Assembly (NCBI GenBank): GCA_036388675.1
Contig: DASVRI010000008.1
Coordinates: 1-64,000, forward strand
From: DASVUS01 sp036388675
GTDB lineage: Bacteria; Armatimonadota; Abditibacteriia; Abditibacteriales; Abditibacteriaceae
Direction: 5' to 3'
DNA length: 64,000 bases
The first letter of the stretch is position 1, and each line of letters begins with the position of its first letter. Below, in pieces: positions 7,949 through 16,396 of this stretch. Made by a program: the position numbers and the translations under genes. The notes below the pieces were generated by a model that was not told the DNA's origin, did not search any database, and saw nothing but the letters and a program-made list of their open reading frames with translations.

Positions 7949-8437
7949 ATGAAGCGTATTTTTATAACGGGAATGTCAGGCACCGGGAAATCATCCGTGA
8001 TGGAGGCGTTACTGGCTCGTGAGTTTGCTGCCATTGATACGGACTATGATGATTGGTGTGAGCTGTCGTTTCTAAATGGTCAATCCGAATGGATTTGGCG
8101 TGAAGATCGTATGCAGAATCTCCTCGTCACTCCACGGGAATCTGCGCTATTTGTTTCTGGATGCCGTTCAAATCAAGCGAAGTTTTATCGATTCTTCGAT
8201 TACAAAATACTCTTGAGTGCCCCGCTTGAAGTGATGCTCCAACGAGTAGCGAAACGTTCCTCAAATCCCTATGGCAAGAGTGAGCAAGAACGCGCCGAGA
8301 TATACCTCAATTTCGAATATGTCCAGCCCTTGTTGAGGAAGAGTGCAGATTTTGAGCTTGATACAACAACAATGAGTGTCAATGAAGTCGCTGACTTTCT
8401 GGCAAGACTCACGTCGAGTTCATTGCAGGATGATTAG
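7949..8437 (+). CDS. Small P-loop kinase-like ATPase (AAA_18/shikimate-kinase fold)
   Basis: About 162 aa. It begins MKRIFITGMSGTGKSS, a Walker A loop in the first strand, followed by 'AIDTDYDDW', the usual substrate-side acidic pair of small kinases, and 'LQRVAKRSSNPYGKS', a lid-like basic segment. This fits the nucleoside/shikimate-kinase-like fold, and the substrate is not recognisable. ATG 7949 is used rather than the TTG just before it. It is the third A/T-richer gene of the cluster. No clear hairpin follows it in the 70 nt before the diguanylate cyclase gene. Confidence 0.75.
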   Translation: MKRIFITGMSGTGKSSVMEALLAREFAAIDTDYDDWCELSFLNGQSEWIWREDRMQNLLVTPRESALFVSGCRSNQAKFYRFFDYKILLSAPLEVMLQRVAKRSSNPYGKSEQERAEIYLNFEYVQPLLRKSADFELDTTTMSVNEVADFLARLTSSSLQDD

Positions 8438-8508
8438 CTCCACCCAACAGCCGCTCCATAAAAGTGACGAACAGCGCGATAGGTGAGCTTTACCGCGAGT
8501 GCAGGTCT

Positions 8509-10482
8509 TTAGACAACGGCTTCAGTTGTCTCCACCAGATGCGGCGAGACTTCGTAGCGCGCTTTGCCGTTTTTCTTGGCCTGATACATCATGCCGTCGG
8601 CGCGTTTCATGATGCTGTCGGGGGTATCTTCGTGGTTGCCCAGCGCGACACCGATGCTGGGCGGCGCGTGAACTTCGTGGCCCTTGAGCATTACCGGTTC
8701 CAGCATGTTGTTCAGCAGACGGTTGGCCACAACTAACGCCTGTGAAATATCGGTGATGTTGTCCAGCATGATGGTGAATTCGTCACCAGCCAGGCGCGCG
8801 CCGGTGTCGCCGGAACGAATCGAATCGAGTACTCTCTGTGCCGTGGCAATGAGCAAATCATCGCCCGCGTCATGGCCCAGCGTGTCGTTGGTTTTCTTGA
8901 AGTTGTCGAGGTCGATAAAGAACACCGCGACCATGGTTTTGCTGCGACGGCAGCGCACGAGCGCATGACCCAGACGATCAACGAACAGGGCACGATTGGG
9001 CAATTTGGTCAGCGGATCGTGAAACGCTTGAAACATTAAACGGTCTTCGTTGGCTTTGCGGTCGGTGATGTCGGCCAGCGACAGAATACTACCGGAAATC
9101 TTGCCGTCTTCACCGCGCAGTGGCGCCGCGTTCACCGACACGACAACGATCTGCCCACTGGCGTGCTGCACCGAATGCTCGATGCCATACACCGCTTCCT
9201 CAGTACTCAGTGCGCGCACGTAAGGCAATTCTTCGCCAGAGAATGGCGTGCCGTCGGTCTGCGTGATTTTCCATCGCTCGTCGGCGTAAGAACGGCCCAC
9301 AATATCTTGCCGATTTGCGCCAAATACCAGTTCCGCCGCCGGATTAGCGAACGTTACGATGCCCTCACGATCGACCATGACAATCGCTTCGGCAACGGTT
9401 TCCACAATGCGCGCCAGACGCTCTTCACTGGCACGCAAACGATTTTCGGCGCGCTTTTTCTCCGTAATGTCGGTGCAGGCGCCCACCAGTTTTAATAGCT
9501 TCTTGTGCGAGCCATAAACGGGCTTGCCGCGATGCGACCAGTCGCGGTAAGAGCCGTTACGATGGCGCATGCGATACTCGACCTGAAACTCTTCGCCCTC
9601 GTCACAGGCGCGCGTATAAAGCGCGATAATCTTTTCGGCTTCCTCGGGATGAATGCTGTCGGCCCAGGCTTCAACCGTGCGTGGGAACGAGCCGTGCGCG
9701 TAGCCCAGCATCAGGTCGATTTGTCCCAGCCATTCGATGCGCCCCGCTTCGGGATACATTGCGTACAACACATCGCTGGCGTTGAGCGCCATCTGGCGAT
9801 ACGATTCTTCGTTTTCCTTGAGGCGCGCGCGAATGCTTTCGAGTTCCTGGCGCACACGCGCTGCCTCAATGGCTTCGGGCGAATCGTGTCCTTGCTGTGC
9901 GTCATCTAGGGAGCGCGCGAACAACGCCAGATGAAGCGGCCCGGCTTGCAGCCTGCGCTCCATTAATGACAGCAATCCGATGCCGCAAGCGACGCCTCCG
10001 ACGGCGGCTAACCCCAAGCTGAGATAGACGAACGTTTGTCGCACCTGCTGCAGCCCGCTGCGTGGTGCGTCGGCGCGCAGCATGAAGTGGGGCACGCCAC
10101 GAGCGCCGCGCAGCACAAGGTAAGCCGCAATACGCTCGTTGCCCAGCCGTGTCGTAAACGGCAAATCTTTCTTCAGGCGGCCACGGACAATTTGAAAATC
10201 AGGCGGCAAATCGTTGAGACGCCGCAAGGTCAGACGCGCGCCTATGCGACGCGATACGCTGTTGCGCTCCGCGTCGCTAATGACTCTTGTGAGAATTCCC
10301 TTGCTGCCGCCGAAAGCATTACGTGCGCGCCCTGCGATCTGCGCGATTTGTGCTTGCTCGCGCGCCAGGAAGAAACGCGTGCCGATAATAGTCGCGGCGC
10401 GTGGCGCTGTGACATACAGCATTCCTCCCAGCAGCAACAGCAAAATTCCAACGACCAGGCTTTTTGCCCCCGGTGTTTTCAT
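8509..10482 (-). CDS. PAS-PAS-GGDEF diguanylate cyclase, membrane-anchored
   Basis: About 657 aa. An N-terminal membrane helix is followed by an outside sensor region, a second helix ('FVYLSLGLAAVGGVACGIGLL', about 160-180), a coiled-coil linker, two PAS domains each ending in a PAC-like 'DITEKKRAENRL' / 'DITDRKANEDRL', then GGDEF. 'AFHDPLTKLPNRALF' starts the cyclase domain, the active-site loop reads AGDEF, a tolerated variant, and RSGD five residues before it is the RxxD product-inhibition site. It should make cyclic di-GMP from GTP under redox, light or ligand control, perhaps linked to the pili encoded at 35-38 kb. A TTG start at 10530 is possible. ATG 10482 directly precedes the first helix. 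Confidence 0.9.
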   Translation of the reverse strand: MKTPGAKSLVVGILLLLLGGMLYVTAPRAATIIGTRFFLAREQAQIAQIAGRARNAFGGSKGILTRVISDAERNSVSRRIGARLTLRRLNDLPPDFQIVRGRLKKDLPFTTRLGNERIAAYLVLRGARGVPHFMLRADAPRSGLQQVRQTFVYLSLGLAAVGGVACGIGLLSLMERRLQAGPLHLALFARSLDDAQQGHDSPEAIEAARVRQELESIRARLKENEESYRQMALNASDVLYAMYPEAGRIEWLGQIDLMLGYAHGSFPRTVEAWADSIHPEEAEKIIALYTRACDEGEEFQVEYRMRHRNGSYRDWSHRGKPVYGSHKKLLKLVGACTDITEKKRAENRLRASEERLARIVETVAEAIVMVDREGIVTFANPAAELVFGANRQDIVGRSYADERWKITQTDGTPFSGEELPYVRALSTEEAVYGIEHSVQHASGQIVVVSVNAAPLRGEDGKISGSILSLADITDRKANEDRLMFQAFHDPLTKLPNRALFVDRLGHALVRCRRSKTMVAVFFIDLDNFKKTNDTLGHDAGDDLLIATAQRVLDSIRSGDTGARLAGDEFTIMLDNITDISQALVVANRLLNNMLEPVMLKGHEVHAPPSIGVALGNHEDTPDSIMKRADGMMYQAKKNGKARYEVSPHLVETTEAVV

Positions 10483-10642
10483 TGCATCAACATGTTCAGC
10501 TCTGCGCTTTGCTCTTTCCGGTACGTCCAAGAGTCAACGCCGTCCGAGAGTCAATAGAGGAACTGATAGTGCTGATGTGTATCGCATCGAAATCGCCAAC
10601 GGTGCCGCAGTGTGGCCGGGCACGGTTGCCGACACTACGATC

Positions 10643-12022
10643 TCAAGCGGCAGAACGCGCTGTTTTGGAATAGTGAACGCTGCGGTATAGATCGAGTACT
10701 CGTTGTGCGGTCGTTTCGATGGCGTAAGGACGGCTGTCTTGCAGGGCGTTGGCAGCACGACGCGCCCGCTCATCTGCATCCGAGAGCGCCAGGACCAGGG
10801 CGCGCGCCAGTTCATCGACTTGAGGCGGCGCCAGCCAGCCGTTGCGGCCATCGACGACGGTATCCACCACGCCGGGCGAATTTGTGCCCACGCACGACAG
10901 ACCGGCAGCCATGGCTTCAATAAAGGTGAGCGGGTGAACTTCGCTAAACGACGCCGAGGCAAAAACGTCACACTCGGCCAGTGCCTGCGGCACAGTTTCA
11001 TAAGGAAGAGCGCCGCGGAACGTCACACAATCATGCAGCCCCAGGGTCTGCGCATGGCGCTGCAAATCGGCTTCGGCGGGCCCATCACCGATCAGCACCA
11101 AACGCGCGGCAGGCACTTCGCGATGCGCCAATGCAAAAGCGTCGAGCAGGGTTTCACAGTTCTTTTCCGGTGCCAGACGGCCCAGATAGACGACCACCGG
11201 ATTGCGCGTTGCGCCCTTTTGCGAGTACTCGGAAGTGCCGGTACGTGCAGCGCCTTTGCTCACGGCACGGTGGAAACGCTCCAACTCGATGCCGTTGGGA
11301 ATGACTTCGACCGGCGTCGTGACACCCCACGTACCCAACACCTGCGCCAGCGAAGCTGAAGGCGCGATTACGGCATCACAACGGTTGGCGAACTGCGCGG
11401 CGCGGCGCGTCAGGCGCTCACCCACCGCTTCAGTGGGTACAAAGGGTACGACGCGCTGCACGTAGTGGCTGTAGATATCGTAACGCGTCTGGTTGGTGAA
11501 GATGAGTGGCTGCTCGGGAAGTGCGATGCGCAAGGCCAACCGTCCGGAGATAAACGGATGATGAACATGAATGATGTCCATCTCGCGCAATAATTGTTTC
11601 ATCCACAACGGATAGCGCATGCCCAGGAAATATCCCGAATTGAATAGCGGCAGCGCCGGCGCGTGATGCACATGCACACCTTTTTCTTCGCTGTCGAGTT
11701 CTCGTGGCGGCACGCGCAGCAGGTGCGGCGGGTGAGCCAATAATCCTTCGGGCGCCATACGCAAATCCAAAGTTGGCGCAAAGGTGAAAATGTGCGGCTC
11801 GTGTCCCCAAGCGGCGAGTTGGCGCGCCAGAAGCGACACCATGTGTGTCACACCGTTGGCGATGGGCAGATAGGTATCCGTCATCAACCCGATGCGCAGC
11901 GAGGTGCCACGGTCGTGGCGCGGCGCAGAACCCCTTTGAGGGCCGGTATCACGAGGGGGTGAGGGAGGCAGTGCTGTCGTGGTGGAGACACTCACAAATG
12001 ATTTTGCTCCTGAGGCAGGCAT
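10643..12022 (-). CDS. Glycosyltransferase family 4 protein
   Basis: About 459 aa, GT-B fold. The N-terminal domain starts after a 40-residue Pro/Arg-rich extension with 'IGLMTDTYLPIANGVT'. 'IIHVHHPFISG' and 'VIPNGIELERF' lead to the donor domain, where 'YLGRLAPEKN' and 'FSEVHPLTFIEAMAAGLSCVGT' give the EX7E catalytic pair of GT4 enzymes. The match is to lipid-linked mannosyl/glucosyltransferases, probably cytoplasmic and at the membrane surface. ATG 12022 is taken (GGGAG overlaps the upstream region), with a TTG at 12037 as alternative. Two GAGTACTC copies lie inside. It reads toward the diguanylate cyclase gene on the same strand. Confidence 0.88.
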   Translation of the reverse strand: MPASGAKSFVSVSTTTALPPSPPRDTGPQRGSAPRHDRGTSLRIGLMTDTYLPIANGVTHMVSLLARQLAAWGHEPHIFTFAPTLDLRMAPEGLLAHPPHLLRVPPRELDSEEKGVHVHHAPALPLFNSGYFLGMRYPLWMKQLLREMDIIHVHHPFISGRLALRIALPEQPLIFTNQTRYDIYSHYVQRVVPFVPTEAVGERLTRRAAQFANRCDAVIAPSASLAQVLGTWGVTTPVEVIPNGIELERFHRAVSKGAARTGTSEYSQKGATRNPVVVYLGRLAPEKNCETLLDAFALAHREVPAARLVLIGDGPAEADLQRHAQTLGLHDCVTFRGALPYETVPQALAECDVFASASFSEVHPLTFIEAMAAGLSCVGTNSPGVVDTVVDGRNGWLAPPQVDELARALVLALSDADERARRAANALQDSRPYAIETTAQRVLDLYRSVHYSKTARSAA

Positions 12023-12354
12023 CACTCCCACGCGCAAGCGAATAAGTCAGCGACTGCTTCGCTTGCGCTCTGCGCGGTAGCCATACGCGGCGTTGCGATA
12101 CGCGCTCTTGCAGTGTGCGCCCTTATGGACGTGGGAAGATTGATGCGCTAGTTTAGCAGCGCGCGACAGCACTTTGCAGTACGGCTATTAACGGACACCG
12201 CGAGAAACTCGTTAAGAGCACTTTAGGTCATTACTTGTGCTTGCCTCGGAACACAGATTCCACTACATGGAATAGCTCTTGCTAATCGGCGCACTTCGAT
12301 ACACAAGAGGTCCCTGTCGGGCAAAACTCATTGAGGGGTAACAGAGGAGAAGCC
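12023..12354. other. Divergent intergenic region
   Basis: This is the divergent promoter region between the glycosyltransferase and the alcohol dehydrogenase. I see no further gene, no clear sigma-70 pair and no strong hairpin. Only the ribosome-binding site GAGGAG before the dehydrogenase ATG is clear. Confidence 0.5.
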
Positions 12355-13626
12355 ATGAAAGCTTTGTGTTGGAACGGCAAACACCAAATCGCAGTACAAG
12401 AAGTTCCCGACCCGAAAATCGAACATCCGCGCGATGCCATTATCCGCATCACATCGACTGCCATTTGCGGATCGGATTTGCACTTGTATGACGGTTTGGT
12501 GCAGACCATGCAAAAAGGCGACGTGCTGGGCCATGAACCGATGGGCGAAGTCATTGAAGTCGGCCCGGAAGTGGGCAACCTGAAAGTGGGCGACCGTGTA
12601 GTGGTGCCCTTTACCATTTCGTGCGGCGACTGTTTGTTCTGCAAACAAACGCTTTATTCTCTGTGCGATAATTCCAACCCCAACCGCGAGATTACGGAAA
12701 AAGTATATGGCTCGGCACCGGCTGGCCTCTTTGGGTACTCGCACATGTTTGGCGGCTACGCGGGCGGCCAGGCGCAATATCTGCGCGTGCCGTTTGCCGA
12801 TATCGGCCCGATCAAGATTCCCGAAAACCTGCCCGACGAACAGGTACTGTTTCTATCCGACATTTTCCCTACCGGCTACATGGCGGCAGAAAACTGCAAC
12901 ATCCAGCCGGGAGACATCGTGGCGGTGTGGGGCGCCGGGCCAGTCGGGCAGTTTGCGATTCGCAGTGCTTTTCTCCTGGGTGCGGGCCGTGTCATCGTCA
13001 TCGACAATATCCCGGAAAGGCTGGAGATGGCCACACAGGCCGGTGCCGAGATCATCAACTTCCAAAATGATGACGACGACAACCTGTTCGACCAACTGAA
13101 AAGCATGACCGGCGGCTACGGCCCCAACTCCTGCATTGATGCCGTAGGTATGGAGGCACACGGCACCGATCCGGGCATGATCTATGATTGGATTAAGATG
13201 GGCTTGCGTCTCGCCACCGACCGCCCCAATGTGTTACGACAGGCAATCCAGGCCTGTCGCAAAGGTGGCACCGTTTCAGTGCCCGGTGTGTACGCCGGTT
13301 TCTTGGATAAAATGCCGTTCGGCGCAGCGTTTAATAAGGGATTGACCTTCAAGATGGGCCAAACGCACGTTCAGCGCTACACGCAGCCGCTTCTCGACTT
13401 GATTTCCAACGGCAAAATCGATCCGTCGTTTATCATCACGCACCAGTTGCCGCTCGAATCGGCTCCCGAAGCTTACGAAACCTTCAAACAAAAGGAAGAC
13501 GGCTGCATTAAAGTCGTGCTCAAGCCATGGGAAACGCACACAGCCGGCAAAGTGCGACACTCCGCCAACGAACACAAACCGGCTGCACCTAGCCCCAGTC
13601 CAGTCGCAGCAAGTCCGGCTGCTTAA
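12355..13626 (+). CDS. Zinc-dependent alcohol dehydrogenase
   Basis: 423 aa. Medium-chain dehydrogenase with catalytic-zinc residues in 'STAICGSDLHLYDG' and 'VLGHEPMGEVIEVG', structural-zinc cysteines in 'SCGDCLFCKQTLYSLC', and an NAD(P) fold 'VAVWGAGPVGQFAIRSA'. The long insert with 'FGYSHMFGGYAGGQAQYLRVP' is like the FdhA/threonine-dehydrogenase-like subgroup often annotated as glutathione-independent formaldehyde dehydrogenase. The C-terminus adds a Pro/Ala-rich tail. MKALCWNG at 12355 is the start (GAGGAG nine bases upstream), not the longer frame from 12331. No GAGTACTC. Monocistronic. Confidence 0.9.
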   Translation: MKALCWNGKHQIAVQEVPDPKIEHPRDAIIRITSTAICGSDLHLYDGLVQTMQKGDVLGHEPMGEVIEVGPEVGNLKVGDRVVVPFTISCGDCLFCKQTLYSLCDNSNPNREITEKVYGSAPAGLFGYSHMFGGYAGGQAQYLRVPFADIGPIKIPENLPDEQVLFLSDIFPTGYMAAENCNIQPGDIVAVWGAGPVGQFAIRSAFLLGAGRVIVIDNIPERLEMATQAGAEIINFQNDDDDNLFDQLKSMTGGYGPNSCIDAVGMEAHGTDPGMIYDWIKMGLRLATDRPNVLRQAIQACRKGGTVSVPGVYAGFLDKMPFGAAFNKGLTFKMGQTHVQRYTQPLLDLISNGKIDPSFIITHQLPLESAPEAYETFKQKEDGCIKVVLKPWETHTAGKVRHSANEHKPAAPSPSPVAASPAA

Positions 13627-13730
13627 GCCGGATGCATGAGGACTGAGTTTGTGGCCGGCCTTCATGTTTGGCCCCGCTGGGATAGCACTTTGCGGTAGCA
13701 CATTTAGAGCGTCTTTCAGGGGAGTTGTCA

Positions 13731-13770
13731 GTTATCGTAGGGGCGCACTGCGGTGCGCCCCTACGATAAC
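13731..13770. repeat. Perfect 18-bp hairpin repeat
   Basis: GTTATCGTAGGGGCGCAC (13731-13748) and its exact complement (13753-13770) flank a 4-base loop. 'GTAGGGGCGCA...TGCGCCCCTAC' hairpins are a known type of dispersed intergenic repeat in several bacterial groups. Lacking a T-tract, it is not an obvious terminator. Confidence 0.7.
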
Positions 13771-13888
13771 TCCTCCAAAATTGCTTTAACGAGTCGAAGA
13801 CGACAAGGGCGTGCATTGAACGAACCAGGAGTGTGCGTGAAGTGCCTGCACGATGAAAATAGCAGAGTATGCCGTGACCGGGCGCGGT

Positions 13889-13917
13889 TTGACTTAACAT
13901 AGTCTTAGAGTTACACT
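13889..13917 (+). promoter_or_regulatory. Sigma-70-type promoter upstream of korA
   Basis: TTGACT (13889-13894), 17 bases, TACACT (13912-13917). The predicted start is near 13924, about 340 nt before korA, leaving a long leader. Confidence 0.6.
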
Positions 13918-13923
13918 TTGCAC

Positions 13924-14170
13924 TTCGTGAACAGGTGCATGTGGGCACAGCAGCCCCGAAAGCAGGCGAAGCGTGAACGGCGCTGGAGTTCTGTGTCAGC
14001 GCTGCTGAAGCGGCCCCCGGTGATGGTGCCGCGATCCGCGGCGTTGCCACCTGCCAGGGCGGTGCATATTCTTGGCGAAACTGCGGAGTCTGTATTCGCG
14101 AGTCGCTCACGTTTTCATTTTTAACCCAGCGTATGGCAGGCATTTACCTGTCGCGTTGGGTTTTTATTTA
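13924..14170 (+). ncRNA. Putative structured leader or small RNA before korA
   Basis: This interval runs from a good promoter to an intrinsic-terminator-like hairpin (AACCCA 14123-14128 with TGGGTT 14157-14162, followed by TTTTTATTTA). Inside are a GCGCTG/CAGCGC hairpin and a strong stem GGTG-(5x5 loop)-GCCGCG/CGCGGC-CACC around 14019-14055. It could be a small RNA or a leader that attenuates korAB. I could not assign it to a known riboswitch class. A short open frame (13918-14124) is less convincing. Confidence 0.35.
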
Positions 14171-14262
14171 TACGTAAACAGGCTGAGAATCAAAACCTTT
14201 TCTCTTCAAGGGAAGTCATAACCAAAGCATAAAGCCGCGTCCGGCGCGGATTAGGAGTACTC

Positions 14263-16224
14263 ATGGCGGATGGAGCGCAAACAGCAGAACAGACGAACGG
14301 GCACAGCAGCGCGCCTGTGGCAGTGACAACGAGAGAAGGCACAGACGGCGGCGTGATGACTAAGATCGTTAACGATGTCATCATACGAATTGCGGGTGAC
14401 GGCGGAGAAGGCGTGCGGACAACCGGCGAATTTCTGGCCATCGCGCTGGGTCGCCTGGGACTGGAAATTTTCAAGACCGAGTCGCTGCCGGCTGAAATCA
14501 AGGGCGGCCCGTCGATGTTTCAGTTGCGCGTCGGCGAGCAAAAGCCGAAGTCGCAGGGCTCCTATCTCGATATTCTGGTTTGCTTCAACGACGAGGTCTA
14601 TAACATCCACAAGGCCGATCTGAAGCCTAATGGAGTACTCATCTATGACTCGGAGTGCCAGATCGATGAAACCAACGTGGACGCGCTGAAGTTTGAGGTG
14701 CCCTTCACCGACATCGCTAAAAAAGAAGCCGGTGGCGCGCGCGCCAAAAACATGGTGGCGCTGGGTGTCATCGCCGCACTGCTGGATGTCGATACCGAAG
14801 TAGTCGATCGCTTGATTCACCAGAAGTTCGACCGCAAAGGCGAGAAGATCGTCGAAGCCAACCTGCTCGGCCTGCGCCTGGGACGTGAAGCCGTCGCCGG
14901 CATGACCGAACAGATGCCGTTCCGCATCGTGAGTCGCCCCGCCAGCGAGCGTTTGTTGATGGGCGGCAACGATGCCATTGCGCTGGGTTGCATCGCCGCC
15001 GGTGTACAGGTGTTCGCCGGTTATCCTATCACGCCCGCCTCCACAATTCTCGAAAAACTCGCTTTGCTGCTGCCCCGCTTCGGCGGCAGAGTCATTCAAG
15101 CCGAAGACGAAATTGCCTCTCTGGGCATGGTGCTGGGCGCCAGCTACGCCGGTTACAAAGCCGCGACATCAACTTCTGGCCCCGGCGTTTCGCTCATGGT
15201 GGAAGAAATTGGCCTCGCATCGATGGCCGAGATTCCCTGCGTCATTATCGACGCACAGCGCGGCGGCCCTTCGACGGGTCTGCCGACCAAGCAGGAACAA
15301 AGCGACCTCAATCTGGCGATTTATGGCGGTCACGGCGACGCGCCGCGCATTGTTCTGGCGCCGGCCAACGTGGAGGATTGTTTCTTCATGGCCGTCGAGG
15401 CGTTTAACCTGGCCGAGATGTGCCAGATGCCCGCCCTGCTGCTGACCGACTTCTATCTGGCCAACGCCGGCGCATTGATTCCGGAACCGGATTTAGGTGC
15501 GCTGGAAGTCATCAACCGCGCGCGTCCTACGCCAGAGCAGTTGCAGAACTACAAGCGCTTCAAGCTGACCGAAAGTGGCGTCAGCCCGATGGCCAAGCCG
15601 TATGACGACGCGACCTTCTACATCGCGACTGGGCTGGAGCACAACGAACTGGGCAACCCGGACATTTCGCCCGCCGCGCACAAAAAGATGAGCGACAAGC
15701 GCCACAGCAAATTGCAAGTCGCCGTTGATTACGCCGAGGGCAATGGACGTTTCACACGTCACTACGGCGACCCGGATGCCGAGATTGGCTTTATCACCTG
15801 GGGTTCGACCGAAGGCGCCATGCAGGAAGCGATTGACATTGCAGCGAAACAGGGGCTTAGTGCGGCGCAACTTCACATCTTGCTGATGAACCCGTTGCCG
15901 GAAAATTCCATCCGCGAGTTTTTGAAGAACAAGAAAACCGTTGTGGTTGCCGAGTTGAATTACACCGGCCAGTTCGCACAGCGCTTGCGCGCCGCCTTGA
16001 ACGTCCAGGTGGACAGCTTCACCAAGTGCACCGGCGTGCCGTTCACGCCCTACGAACTGCTGAAGCACATCATGACGCTGCACGGCTGGAGCGGCCAGAA
16101 GAGCGATCCGGTTCTCACACAGGTAGCGCGCGTGCAGCATCAGCGCCAGGTTCCCGCTCCCGAACCGGGCCACGAAGGCCAGGATGCGGGTATGGCCGGA
16201 GCCGTCGCCGTCTCGCGCATTTGA
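14263..16224 (+). CDS. korA: 2-oxoacid:acceptor oxidoreductase, fused gamma-alpha subunit
   Basis: 653 aa. One half of a 2-oxoacid:ferredoxin oxidoreductase (probably 2-oxoglutarate) that makes acyl-CoA, CO2 and reduced ferredoxin in the cytoplasm. The first about 200 residues after a 30-residue linker form the gamma domain ('IRIAGDGGEGVRTTGE', 'ESLPAEIKGGPSMFQLR'). The alpha domain follows with 'FAGYPITPASTILE' and 'ATSTSGPGVSLM', then a C-terminal domain ending near 'NYTGQFAQRLR'. The gamma-alpha fusion is normal for KorA-type enzymes. GGAG five bases before the ATG is part of a GAGTACTC, and the TGA stop overlaps another. korB follows after a 172-nt gap with an inverted repeat. Confidence 0.93.
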   Translation: MADGAQTAEQTNGHSSAPVAVTTREGTDGGVMTKIVNDVIIRIAGDGGEGVRTTGEFLAIALGRLGLEIFKTESLPAEIKGGPSMFQLRVGEQKPKSQGSYLDILVCFNDEVYNIHKADLKPNGVLIYDSECQIDETNVDALKFEVPFTDIAKKEAGGARAKNMVALGVIAALLDVDTEVVDRLIHQKFDRKGEKIVEANLLGLRLGREAVAGMTEQMPFRIVSRPASERLLMGGNDAIALGCIAAGVQVFAGYPITPASTILEKLALLLPRFGGRVIQAEDEIASLGMVLGASYAGYKAATSTSGPGVSLMVEEIGLASMAEIPCVIIDAQRGGPSTGLPTKQEQSDLNLAIYGGHGDAPRIVLAPANVEDCFFMAVEAFNLAEMCQMPALLLTDFYLANAGALIPEPDLGALEVINRARPTPEQLQNYKRFKLTESGVSPMAKPYDDATFYIATGLEHNELGNPDISPAAHKKMSDKRHSKLQVAVDYAEGNGRFTRHYGDPDAEIGFITWGSTEGAMQEAIDIAAKQGLSAAQLHILLMNPLPENSIREFLKNKKTVVVAELNYTGQFAQRLRAALNVQVDSFTKCTGVPFTPYELLKHIMTLHGWSGQKSDPVLTQVARVQHQRQVPAPEPGHEGQDAGMAGAVAVSRI

Positions 16225-16243
16225 GTACTCGATAGTTTGTTTT

Positions 16244-16367
16244 GAACCACAGAGACACGGAGGACACAGAGAAGGGGAAAATCTCAACATAGGAAGTCGC
16301 AGAACTTCGCTTATTCTATCCTGTTCATCCTGTCTATCCTGTAAATTCCTCTGTGTCTCTGTGGTTC
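16244..16367. repeat. Intergenic inverted repeat, CCACAGAGACAC type
   Basis: GAACCACAGAGACACGGAGGA (16244-16264) faces its complement at 16347-16367 with a single mismatch. The right part contains 'ATCCTG' units in tandem (16318-16341). It fills the korA-korB gap. Similar hairpins built from 'CCACAGAGACACAGAG' occur between genes in many environmental bacteria. It resembles a dispersed element more than a terminator. Confidence 0.7.
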
Positions 16368-16396
16368 ACATTGTGAAGATTTAAAGGAACATCATC

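Noticed and set aside
14015..14065. 'GGTGATGGTGCC' resembling the 5' core of a fluoride riboswitch
   Set aside because: The required downstream CUGAUGGC-type strand and pseudoknot partners are absent; the segment is better explained as a simple hairpin with an internal loop.
13589..14143. 184-codon open frame on the minus strand upstream of korA
   Set aside because: It runs through a perfect hairpin repeat and the promoter/leader region, has no family resemblance and low-complexity composition, and lacks a ribosome-binding site.
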